This document shows, piece by piece, positions 1 through 7,350 of a DNA stretch of 64,000 nt. The translations under genes were made by a program, and so were the position numbers. The number at the start of each line of letters is the position of its first letter. The first letter of the stretch is position 1. The notes under the pieces were generated by a model. The model searched no databases, had not been told where the DNA came from, and saw only the letters and a list, made by a program, of their open reading frames with translations. Source of the DNA: Aggregicoccus sp. 17bor-14 (lineage in GTDB: Bacteria; Myxococcota; Myxococcia; Myxococcales; Myxococcaceae). The stretch is from the NCBI RefSeq assembly GCF_009659535.1, contig NZ_VJZZ01000015.1:1-64000 (forward strand). The letters run 5' to 3'.

Positions 1-91
1 TCCCCACCGAGGACTCGCCTGGGGGCGTTGGCCTTTTTGCGGGCCCTGCGCGCCCTTGCCGCGCCCCCGCGCCGCGCCCCCTCCCGGACAC

Positions 92-154
92 GGGCGCCGT
101 CCCGGACGGGCGCCCTCTCGCCCAGGGCGCCGTCTCGCCCCGGGCGCCGTCTCG
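92..154. repeat. degenerate 16-17 bp GC-rich tandem repeat, four units
   Basis: A 13-base core close to GGGCGCCGTCTCG occurs at 92-104, 108-120, 125-137 and 142-154. The spacing is 16, 17 and 17 bases. The last two copies are identical and the first two differ at one or two positions. The array lies in non-coding, C-rich sequence. Its function is unknown; replication slippage is the simplest origin. Confidence 0.6.
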
Positions 155-542
155 CGCGGGCCCGGCCTCCCCCGCACTGCGGTGCCGCCCGCGCGCCCCC
201 GGCGCCCCCAGGGCCCCTTTCGGGCGCGAGTGCCTCCGGGCTCAGTCGCCCCCGCGCCGCCCCGGGGCTGCCCCCGGGCGGCAGCCCCGGCCGCCTGCGC
301 CCCGCGCACGGCTCCTCCGCCCGCTGCGCACCCTGCGCCTCAGGCTCGAACCTGGCTCGACCGCATCCTGGCTCATCCGGCGGGCGCATCCCCGGCTGCC
401 CTCGAGCTGCAGCCCAGGCCTCCTGCGTCTCCGGTGGACCGCAACTCGAGTCGCGCCTCCGGAGGCTTGGGCTCGATCTCCAAGACTGCCGCGTCTGCCT
501 CACAGCAGTGGCATGGCAGGGGACGGGGGAGGCAGATGCAGT

Positions 543-567
543 GTGTCGACACATTCACTGTCGACAC
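543..567. promoter_or_regulatory. paired TGTCGACA palindromes, possible operator
   Basis: The 8-base palindrome TGTCGACA occurs twice, at 544-551 and 559-566. The left copy extends to the perfect 10-mer GTGTCGACAC and the right copy extends to GTCGACAC. The starts are 15 bp apart, about one and a half helical turns. Two identical palindromes at this spacing in non-coding DNA resemble a site for a dimeric regulator. They lie about 220 bp upstream of the proposed kinase promoter. No cognate regulator can be named. Confidence 0.4.
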
Positions 568-785
568 CGCGAGCTGTGATTGCCCCCGTCATGACTGTCT
601 GACTGATCCAGCGGCGCCTCCCGACGAGTCCGGAAGGGCACGACGCGGACGCAGCGGGGTTCGCCGGGGCGGCTGGTGCAGACAGTGGATTGACGTGCCT
701 CGCAACGCTCCCAATCCTGGCGCCCGGCCGGATCTCTCGCCCGCGTAAGTGCTGGAAAAGTATGGTGAAACTGGCTGGGGTTGGT

Positions 786-815
786 TTGACTCGCACGCTC
801 GGCGAGCACTAAAGT
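786..815 (+). promoter_or_regulatory. sigma-70-type promoter for the PEGA kinase gene
   Basis: TTGACT (786-791), an 18-base spacer and TAAAGT (810-815) form a good housekeeping-type promoter, leaving a leader of about 60 bases before the ATG at 885. The 13-mer GGTTTGACTCGCA that includes the -35 box (783-795) recurs at 36775-36787 upstream of another gene. Confidence 0.5.
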
Positions 816-884
816 CGGCGGACCGCCCGGTCTGTCGCCAGCCTCTGGCTGCGCGGCATCTTCCCGACCCCGCGGCTCCGCTCC

Positions 885-3503
885 ATGAAGAAGCCGACCT
901 TCCTTGGGAAGTACCTCCTCCTCGAGCGCATCAACGTCGGGGGAATGGCCGAGATCTTCATCGCCAAGGAGTTCGGCATCGAGGGTGTCGAGCGGATCCT
1001 GGCCATCAAGAAGATCCTGCCGACCATGGCGGAGGACCAGGAGTTCATCACGATGTTCATCGACGAAGCGCGGATCAGCCTCCAGCTGAACCACGCGAAC
1101 ATCGTGCACATCCACGAGCTCGGGAAGTACGAGGACAACTACTTCATCGCCATGGAGTACGTCTCCGGGCGTGACGTGCGCACGTTGATCGAGCGCTTCC
1201 GCAAGCGGCGAACCACGATGCCCACCGCGCAGGCGGTCTTCGTCGCGTCGAAGATCTGCGAGGGGCTCGACTACGCGCACCGCCGCAAGGATTCGCGTGG
1301 GCGCGACCTGCAGATCATCCACCGCGACGTCTCTCCGCAGAACATGCTCATCTCGTACGAAGGCGAGGTGAAGATCATCGACTTCGGGATCGCGAAGGCC
1401 GCGAACCGCTCTCAGAAGACCCAGGCCGGCATCCTCAAGGGGAAGTTCGGCTACATGAGCCCCGAGCAGGTGCGGGGACAGCCCATCGACCGGCGCAGCG
1501 ACGTCTTCGCCGTCGGCGTCATCCTCTTCGAGATGCTCACCGGCGAGAAGCTCTTCGTCGGCGAGTCCGACTTCTCCACGCTCGAGAAGGTGCGCAACGC
1601 GGAGGTCCCGCTTCCCACCCGCCTCAATCCGCAGATTCCCGCGGACCTGGAGCGCGTGCTGCTCAAGGCGCTGGCCCGCGATCCGAACGAGCGCTACCAG
1701 TGGGCGAGCGAGCTCCAGGAGGACCTCCTGAGGTTCCTCCGCACGGGAGACTCCGTCTACTCGTCGAAGACGCTCGCCGGGTTCATGAAGGAGTCGTTCG
1801 CCGACGACCTGCAGCGCGAGGCGGACCGGATGGAGCGCTACTCCTCGATCACGGGTCCGGATGACGTTCAGCGCTCCGTCAGCGCTGCGCAAACCGAGCG
1901 TGAGGCGACACCCTCGAAGCGACAGTCGCTCCCGGAACCGGCCTCGGGAGAGCTGGGCGTCCCCGACACGTCGTCGGAGGCGGGCGACTCGTCCGCCGAC
2001 AAGACCCAGATCTTCGACCCGACCGCGTCGGAGGCTGTGCCGGAGCCTTCCCCGGATGCCTCTCCGGGTCCCGTCTCCGTCTTCGTGGAGAACCAGGACG
2101 CTGACCTCGGCGCGGCGAGCGGTACTTCCGAGCCCCGCGTTGCCGAGAGCGCGCCGGGAGGAGGGGAGGCCGGCGAGTCCGCGGAACTGGCCGAGGCCGT
2201 TGGCCGCCCGCGGCAACAGGTGGTGCTCGGGGCTCCGGGGGCATCGGCTCCCGCCGAGACCGTGATCGGTCGCGCGCCGAGCCGTCGCTCGCCGGACGCC
2301 GGCGCCACACGCCGGCGCGCGCGCTCCGAAGAGCCCGCTGCGCCTGCCACCGAGGCGGCTCCCGTCGCCGAGGCGACCGCGGAGGTCGATGCCTCGGCGA
2401 CCCAGAACCCGGTTCCCGCGGCCGATGCGGCTGCGCCCACCGCGCGTCCGGAGCCGGCGCCCCGTTCGCCGCCCCGGCGTACGCCCGCATTCTCGCTGCG
2501 CTCGCTCAGCCGCAAGCAGGTGGCCCTGGGAGTCGGCGCCGTCCTGCTGGTCGTGGCCGCGGCGCTGCCGCTCTTCGTGGGTGGGCGGGAGACGGGGGAC
2601 GTTCTCGTCCTCGTGCGCCCCGCGACCGGTGCGCAGGTCCAGATCGACGGCCGCACCGTCACGCCCAACGCCGTCGCTCAGCTGCCGCTCGGGCGCCACC
2701 GGGTGGTGGCGAGTGCGCCCGGGTTCGAGCGGCTCGAGCGGGAGCTCCTCGTCGCAGACGCAGCGACGCCTCCGGTGCTCGAGCTCAACCTGGTCCCCAC
2801 CCCTCAGGTGCAGCCGCCCGAGACCCCTGCGGCGACGGTCGCCGAGCGCGCGGCGCCCGCCGCGCCTCGTGCTGAGGCGGCGACCGGCGGCAAGCCTGCG
2901 GCGGCGGCCTCCACAGCGGACCGCGCGCCTGCCGCTGCCGTCCACCCCGCGGGGCCTTCCACTGCGAAGCCGGTCCTCTCGGCCCCGAGCACCTTCGTCG
3001 CGATCTTCGTCGGCGAGCCGGGTGCCGAGGTCCAGGTCGACGGCAAGCCGGTGGGCAAGACTCCCGAAGCCCGGCTGGCGAACCTCGCGGTGGGGCGCCG
3101 CTATGCGTTCACCGTGACGCGGGCGGGCTTCAAGCCCTTCCACGGTCAGTTCCAGTCCGAGGGCGCTCCCCAGGTGAAGGTGGCCTTTGCGCTGGAGCGG
3201 GAGCTGCCCACGGAGGCCAAGCGGCCGGCCGCGGCGGAGCCGCGTCCCGTGGTGGCGGCCGCGCGCGCACCCGTCACCGCCAAGGGTCGCTTTGCCTGCA
3301 GCACCCAGCCGGCCGGTGCGCAGGTCTGGGTGGATGGGCGCAACACGGGGCGGCAGACGCCGGTCGCGCTGGGCAACCCCCTGATGCTGCCCGTCGGGGC
3401 GCACCGGGTGGTCTTCAAGCTCAACGGGAAGCAGTCCCAGCCCGCGCAGGTGACCATCACGGCGGACGAGGTGGCCAAGCTCGTCAACGTGCCGATGGAT
3501 TGA
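885..3503 (+). CDS. membrane-anchored Ser/Thr protein kinase with PEGA domains
   Basis: This is an 872-residue Hanks-type kinase. The kinase domain fills about residues 8-280, with a variant glycine loop (NVGGMAEIF), catalytic Lys42 in LAIKK, the loop HRDVSPQN near residue 146 and DFGIAKA near 166. A Pro/Ala/Glu-rich linker of about 250 residues follows, then one transmembrane helix at about 545-566. The C-terminal, presumably periplasmic part has three PEGA-type repeats (about 570-630, 705-765 and 800-860; for example VQVDGKPVGKTP). This cytoplasmic kinase, single helix and PEGA sensor layout is common in myxobacteria. PEGA repeats are thought to contact the envelope or other proteins; the ligand is unknown. 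It appears monocistronic. Family assignment is secure, substrates are not known. Confidence 0.95.
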   Translation: MKKPTFLGKYLLLERINVGGMAEIFIAKEFGIEGVERILAIKKILPTMAEDQEFITMFIDEARISLQLNHANIVHIHELGKYEDNYFIAMEYVSGRDVRTLIERFRKRRTTMPTAQAVFVASKICEGLDYAHRRKDSRGRDLQIIHRDVSPQNMLISYEGEVKIIDFGIAKAANRSQKTQAGILKGKFGYMSPEQVRGQPIDRRSDVFAVGVILFEMLTGEKLFVGESDFSTLEKVRNAEVPLPTRLNPQIPADLERVLLKALARDPNERYQWASELQEDLLRFLRTGDSVYSSKTLAGFMKESFADDLQREADRMERYSSITGPDDVQRSVSAAQTEREATPSKRQSLPEPASGELGVPDTSSEAGDSSADKTQIFDPTASEAVPEPSPDASPGPVSVFVENQDADLGAASGTSEPRVAESAPGGGEAGESAELAEAVGRPRQQVVLGAPGASAPAETVIGRAPSRRSPDAGATRRRARSEEPAAPATEAAPVAEATAEVDASATQNPVPAADAAAPTARPEPAPRSPPRRTPAFSLRSLSRKQVALGVGAVLLVVAAALPLFVGGRETGDVLVLVRPATGAQVQIDGRTVTPNAVAQLPLGRHRVVASAPGFERLERELLVADAATPPVLELNLVPTPQVQPPETPAATVAERAAPAAPRAEAATGGKPAAAASTADRAPAAAVHPAGPSTAKPVLSAPSTFVAIFVGEPGAEVQVDGKPVGKTPEARLANLAVGRRYAFTVTRAGFKPFHGQFQSEGAPQVKVAFALERELPTEAKRPAAAEPRPVVAAARAPVTAKGRFACSTQPAGAQVWVDGRNTGRQTPVALGNPLMLPVGAHRVVFKLNGKQSQPAQVTITADEVAKLVNVPMD

Positions 3504-3599
3504 CGCACCCAGGCATCAATTTCCCTTCTCGGTTGTTGTCCTCCGACGGCGCGCGCCGCGCTCGTCCTTGGTGCCCCTTTGGGCTAATGTAGGAGAGCC

Positions 3600-4970
3600 A
3601 TGCACACACCTCCCACCCGAGCGAAGCCCGAGACCGGACCGGCGCAGCAGCCGTTCAGCTACCCCCTGAAGCGCGAGTTCGTCGAGCCGGACTGGACGCG
3701 ACTGCCCGGGTATCGCGGTGTGACGGCGGCCGAGTGGGAGAGCTCCGTGTGGCAGCGCAAGCACACGGTGAAGAACCTCAAGGAGCTGAAGGCGGTCTTC
3801 GGCGAGCTCATCCCCGATGATCTCATGTTCAGCATCGAGCGGGATCAGCGGGAGCGGGCGACCATGTCGCTGCTCATCCCCCCGCAGATGCTCAACACGA
3901 TGGACGAGAAGGACCTGTGGAACGACCCGGTCCGCCTCTACATGATCCCGGCCTACGGCGACCGCCGCACGGACTGGCCCAACCACCCGCGCGCGAGCCG
4001 CGACAGCCTCCACGAGCAGGACATGTGGGTGGTGGAGGGGCTCACCCACCGCTACCCGACGAAGGTCCTGGCGGAGATGCTGCCGACCTGTCCCCAGTAT
4101 TGCGGCCACTGCACCCGCATGGACCTGGTGGGCAACGACGTCCCGCAGGTGGCGAAGCACAAGTTCACCGTGAGCCAGAAGGACCGCTACGAGCAGATGC
4201 TCGAGTACCTGCGCCGCACGCCCAGCGTGCGCGACGTGGTGGTCAGCGGCGGCGACATCGCCAACCTGCCCATCCAGGCGCTCGAGCCCTTCGTGAGCGC
4301 GCTGATGGACATCCCGAACATCCGCGACATCCGCCTCGCCTCGAAGGGGCTGATGGCGATCCCGCAGCACTTCCTGCAGGACAGCGTGTCACAGGGGCTG
4401 GAGCGCCTGGCGAAGAAGGCCAACGAGCGGGGCGTGGACCTCGCGCTGCACACGCACGTGAACAACGCACGGCAGATCACCCCGCTGGTGGGCAAGGCCG
4501 TGCGCCGCCTGCTGGACATGGGCATCCGCGACGTGCGCAACCAGGGCGTGCTCCTGCGCGGCGTGAACGACACGCCCAAGGATCTCCTGGACCTGTGCTT
4601 CACGCTGCTCGACCACGCGAAGATCATGCCGTACTACTTCTACATGTGCGACATGATCCCCAACTCCGAGCACTGGCGTGTCTCGGTGGCGCGTGCGCAG
4701 GAGCTGCAGCACGACATCATGGGGTACATGCCGGGCTTCGCGACGCCGCGCATCGTGTGTGACGTGCCCTTCGTGGGCAAGCGCTGGGTGCACCAGGTGG
4801 CCGAGTACGACCGCGAGAAGGGCATCTCGTACTGGACCAAGAACTACCGCACGGGCATCGAGGCGAACGACCCCGAGGCCCTGACGCGCAAGTACGAGTA
4901 CTTCGATCCGATCGACTCGCTGCCTCCCTCTGGTCAGGCGTGGTGGCGGAGCCAGGCCCAGGCGGCGTGA
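3600..4970 (+). CDS. KamA-family radical SAM aminomutase, divergent paralogue
   Basis: This 456-residue protein belongs to the lysine 2,3-aminomutase (KamA) family. The radical SAM CxxxCxxC motif is present (Cys164, 168, 171; CPQYCGHC). A Lys equivalent to the PLP-binding lysine is Lys394, but in the context DVPFVGKRW instead of the usual PGGGGK loop. Two Asp residues that in true lysine 2,3-aminomutase bind the substrate side-chain amino group appear conserved (in YMCDM and VCDVP). The next gene, a more canonical KamA, overlaps it by one base (TGATG), so the two are translationally coupled. A Shine-Dalgarno AGGAGAG lies just before the ATG. It may act on another diamino acid, or be a subunit of a mixed enzyme. 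Family is certain, substrate is not. Confidence 0.9.
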   Translation: MHTPPTRAKPETGPAQQPFSYPLKREFVEPDWTRLPGYRGVTAAEWESSVWQRKHTVKNLKELKAVFGELIPDDLMFSIERDQRERATMSLLIPPQMLNTMDEKDLWNDPVRLYMIPAYGDRRTDWPNHPRASRDSLHEQDMWVVEGLTHRYPTKVLAEMLPTCPQYCGHCTRMDLVGNDVPQVAKHKFTVSQKDRYEQMLEYLRRTPSVRDVVVSGGDIANLPIQALEPFVSALMDIPNIRDIRLASKGLMAIPQHFLQDSVSQGLERLAKKANERGVDLALHTHVNNARQITPLVGKAVRRLLDMGIRDVRNQGVLLRGVNDTPKDLLDLCFTLLDHAKIMPYYFYMCDMIPNSEHWRVSVARAQELQHDIMGYMPGFATPRIVCDVPFVGKRWVHQVAEYDREKGISYWTKNYRTGIEANDPEALTRKYEYFDPIDSLPPSGQAWWRSQAQAA

Positions 4971-6184
4971 TGGAGGCGCAGTTCCCGTCGAGCCGCGCGC
5001 CCGCCTCTCCCGCGAGCGCGCGGCACCCGCTGTTCGCCGACGTCAGCGCCTCGGACTGGGGCGACTGGCGCTGGCAGATGCGCCACGCGGTGAAGAGCCT
5101 CGAGGCGCTGGAGCGCTACGTGCCGCTCACCGCGGACGAGCGCGCCGGCGTGCAGGAGACGCAGGCGATCTTCCGCATGGGGATCAGCCCGTACTACCTC
5201 TCGCTCATCGACCGCGAGCACCCGTTCTGCCCGGTGCGGATGCAGTCCATCCCCGCCCGCGCGGAGGCGCGCGTGCGCCCGGGCGAGCTCGCCGATCCGC
5301 TGGGCGAGGACAAGACGCGGCCGGAAGAGGCGATCGTCCACAAGTATCCGGACCGGGTGCTCTTCCTCGCGCTCGATACCTGCTCGGTGTACTGCCGCCA
5401 CTGCACCCGCCGCCGCATCACCAAGGGTGGCGAGGCGGAGCTGAGCAAGGAGCAGATGCGCCGGGGCATCGAGTACATCCGGCGCCATCCCGAGGTGCGC
5501 GACGTGCTGATCTCGGGCGGAGACCCGTTCCTCCTCACGGAGGCGCGGCTCGAGGAGCTGCTCGCGCCGCTGAGCGAGATTCCCCACGTGGAGATGATCC
5601 GCATCGGCACGCGCATCCCGGTGTGCCTGCCGATGCGCGTCACCGATGCGCTCGCGCGCACGCTGCGCCGCTACGCGCCGGTCTACGTGGTGACGCACTT
5701 CAACCACCCGAAGGAGATCACCCCCGAGGCGCGCGAGGCCTGTGAGCGGCTCGTGGACCACGGGGTGCCGGTGGAGAACCAGGCCGTGCTCATGCGCCGC
5801 CTGAACTCGGATGCGCGCATCATCAAGGAGCTGTCGCACCGGCTCCTGCGCATCCGCGTGCGCCCCTACTACCTGCACCAGATGGACGTCGCCGAGGGCT
5901 GCGAGCACCTGCGCACGCCCATCGCCAAGGGCGTGGAGATCCTCGAGCAGCTGCGCGGCCACACCACGGGCCTCGCCGTGCCGCACCTCGCGGTCGACCT
6001 GCCGGGTGGCGGCGGCAAGGTGACGCTGCAGCCCGACTACGTGGTCGAGCGCGGCGCCTCCCAGACCGTGTTCCGCAACTTCAAGGGCGAGCGCTACGCG
6101 TACCCGGAGCCCGAGGAGACGGACTGCAGCTGCCCCTACGAGGAGACCTGGCAGCGCCAGGCCGCCTCACTTCCCCGGCGGTAG
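4970..6184 (+). CDS. kamA: lysine 2,3-aminomutase (KamA)
   Basis: This protein of 404 residues is close to the usual 410-420 of lysine 2,3-aminomutase, which converts L-lysine to L-beta-lysine using SAM, a 4Fe-4S cluster and PLP. Seen directly: CSVYCRHCTRRR (Cys138, 142, 145), the PLP loop DLPGGGGK (Lys350), and Asp residues in HQMDVAEG and AVDLPG where the Clostridium enzyme binds the lysine side chain. The length and C-terminus fit KamA better than the shorter EpmB that modifies EF-P. The start is ATG 4970, overlapping the upstream stop codon; an in-frame start 30 bases earlier is less likely. In myxobacteria beta-lysine may serve as a compatible-solute or peptide building block, which is inference. 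Confidence 0.9.
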   Translation: MEAQFPSSRAPASPASARHPLFADVSASDWGDWRWQMRHAVKSLEALERYVPLTADERAGVQETQAIFRMGISPYYLSLIDREHPFCPVRMQSIPARAEARVRPGELADPLGEDKTRPEEAIVHKYPDRVLFLALDTCSVYCRHCTRRRITKGGEAELSKEQMRRGIEYIRRHPEVRDVLISGGDPFLLTEARLEELLAPLSEIPHVEMIRIGTRIPVCLPMRVTDALARTLRRYAPVYVVTHFNHPKEITPEAREACERLVDHGVPVENQAVLMRRLNSDARIIKELSHRLLRIRVRPYYLHQMDVAEGCEHLRTPIAKGVEILEQLRGHTTGLAVPHLAVDLPGGGGKVTLQPDYVVERGASQTVFRNFKGERYAYPEPEETDCSCPYEETWQRQAASLPRR

Positions 6185-6685
6185 CGCCTCGCCGGAGGGC
6201 TCGGCGGGGGGCTCGATGGGAATGGGCGTCCCGTACTCGATCGGGATCTCTCCACCCCCGGCCGCCTCTTCGGGGGGCGTGAGGTCCACCGGCGTCCCGT
6301 AGTCGATCTCGATCTCGCCGGGCGCCGTGCGCTGCGGCGGGCGGGGTGCCGCAGGCGCCCTCAAGCCCTCGAGCGTGGACTCCATGCGCGCGTGCTCCTC
6401 GCGGCTGAGCCCTGCCGTCGCACGGGCGTAGGTCTTGGCGTCCACGCCCTCGCGCCGCTGCGCTGCCTCGGTGGCCGCCGCCTGCTCTGCGATCACCTGA
6501 CGGCGCTCCTCCGCGCTCATCTCGGACGGCGGCCGGTGCCCATGGGCGGCATCGACGCGGGCGAGTGCCTTCTCCTCCTCGAAGCGCACGCGCGCGAGCT
6601 TCTCCGGCGTGAGCGGCTCCTGCGCCCGTGCGGCGGGCACGACGCAGAGCGCGAGGGCGGCGGCGAGCAGGGCGTGGCGCACCAC
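6167..6685 (-). CDS. secreted hypothetical protein with YGTP repeats
   Basis: A 172-residue protein with a signal peptide (VVRHALLAAALALCVVPAARA, probable cleavage after ARA). The middle is charged and helical; the C-terminus is Pro-rich and contains an imperfect repeat (EIEIDYGTPVDLTPPEE then EIPIEYGTPIPIEPP). The start is GTG 6685 or 6682, both preceded by GGAGG at good distance. A promoter, TTGTGG-N18-TAGAGT, lies at 6744-6715. Its 3' end overlaps the convergent kamA gene by 18 bases. No family is recognised; the signal peptide and duplicated motif suggest a small periplasmic or surface protein. Confidence 0.75.
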   Translation of the reverse strand: MVRHALLAAALALCVVPAARAQEPLTPEKLARVRFEEEKALARVDAAHGHRPPSEMSAEERRQVIAEQAAATEAAQRREGVDAKTYARATAGLSREEHARMESTLEGLRAPAAPRPPQRTAPGEIEIDYGTPVDLTPPEEAAGGGEIPIEYGTPIPIEPPAEPSGEALPPGK

Positions 6686-6714
6686 GAAGGCCTCCAGGAG
6701 AAGGGCAGAACCCC

Positions 6715-6744
6715 ACTCTAGGAACGCCGCGGCCGCACCCACAA
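6715..6744 (-). promoter_or_regulatory. promoter of the small secreted-protein gene
   Basis: On the minus strand TTGTGG (6744-6739), an 18-base spacer and TAGAGT (6720-6715) precede the GTG start at 6685 by about 30 bases. The match is moderate but the placement is right. Confidence 0.4.
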
Positions 6745-6777
6745 TGCCCTTCGAGCCTCGAGAGGCGCCGTGAGGCT

Positions 6778-7281
6778 TCAGCGTCGAGGCGCGCTCACCC
6801 GCGCGGGAGGCTCGGGCGGACGGTGCAAGGTGTACCAGGCGGTGAGCGCGAGCAGCAGCGCCACCGCCAGGCGCCTCAGCCACTCGTTGCGGCGGTGCTG
6901 GGGAGAGCGCAACTCCTGCTCCTCGGCCGCCGCGAGCTCGGCGCGAACCGCGGCCGCGTGCTGCTTCAGGTGCCGTGCGCCCACGGCTCCCGGGGCGACG
7001 CGCCCGCCCTCGAGCGCGCGCACGAGCCGCGCGGCCCAGCGCGGCTCTTCGGCATCCGGAACCCGCACGGGCGCGGCGGCGACCAGCGCCGCCTCGAGCG
7101 CGAGGCACGCCCGGAGCAGGTGCACCGCGAGCGCCTCGGGCGAGCTGCCGTAGAGCCCCGCGCACGCCTCCACGCCCTGGCCCTCCAGGAGCACCCGGCG
7201 CAGGAGGGCTGCCTCGCGCGGAGGCAGGGCGCGCAGCGCACGGGCGAGCTCGGCGGGGGTGGGGGAGAGGGCGGGCGGCAT
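6778..7281 (-). CDS. sigma-70 region 4-like HTH protein with C-terminal membrane anchor
   Basis: This 167-residue protein of unassigned function begins with a helix-turn-helix segment (about residues 8-60, LPPREAALLRRVLLEGQGVE...) that resembles region 4 of ECF sigma factors. It lacks a recognisable region 2. A helical middle part contains an AAAVRAELAAAEEQEL stretch. One hydrophobic helix near the C-terminus (RLAVALLLALTAWYTL) suggests a tail anchor. The ATG at 7281 is chosen because the HTH begins right after it and no earlier start fits. It is divergent from the SpoIID-like gene with 69 bases between. It could be a membrane-tethered regulator or a decayed sigma factor. Confidence 0.7.
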   Translation of the reverse strand: MPPALSPTPAELARALRALPPREAALLRRVLLEGQGVEACAGLYGSSPEALAVHLLRACLALEAALVAAAPVRVPDAEEPRWAARLVRALEGGRVAPGAVGARHLKQHAAAVRAELAAAEEQELRSPQHRRNEWLRRLAVALLLALTAWYTLHRPPEPPARVSAPRR

Positions 7282-7313
7282 CCGCGGCAGTGTGCCACCG
7301 ACCGGCCGATTTC

Positions 7314-7341
7314 TTGAGCGTGCGGGCGTCCCTCCTACACT
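7314..7341 (+). promoter_or_regulatory. promoter of the SpoIID/LytB gene, near-leaderless
   Basis: TTGAGC (7314-7319), a 16-base spacer and TACACT (7336-7341). The -10 box ends only nine bases before the ATG at 7351, and no Shine-Dalgarno sequence lies between, so the mRNA would start at or next to the start codon. Confidence 0.5.
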
Positions 7342-7350
7342 GGGCGCCCC

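Larger units (their letters stand above)
1..884. other. low-complexity intergenic region without a supported gene
   Basis: About 880 bases upstream of the kinase gene hold no ORF that looks like a protein. Bases 1-500 are extremely C-rich on the plus strand. The open frames there translate to Pro/Arg/Ala-rich sequence with no domain, as expected where stop codons are rare. The minus strand is open in all frames from about 240 to the left edge, so the tail of a gene that continues outside the window cannot be excluded. From about 480 the composition becomes more balanced and regulatory-looking, with paired palindromes (543-567) and a promoter (786-815). Confidence 0.6.

Noticed and set aside
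28-748. two plus-strand open frames (28-579 and 56-748) at the left edge
   Set aside because: They are Pro/Arg/Ala-rich, contain the tandem repeat in changing phases and have no ribosome site, signal peptide or domain. They are more likely to be non-coding C-rich DNA.
761-790. possible sigma-54 promoter with TGGCTGGGGTTGG upstream of the kinase
   Set aside because: The GG and GC elements are not at the 10-base spacing that sigma-54 requires. The TTGACT-N18-TAAAGT pair just downstream is better.
555-3404. 949-residue open frame on the minus strand over the kinase gene
   Set aside because: It is antisense to a well-defined kinase with complete motifs. The translation is Arg/Leu/Ala/Gly-rich without any domain, as expected for a shadow frame in very GC-rich DNA.
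4970-6184. EpmB (EF-P lysine aminomutase) instead of KamA
   Set aside because: EpmB is shorter (about 340 residues), and here the C-terminal extension and the two substrate-binding Asp residues of KamA are present. No EpmA or EF-P gene is nearby.
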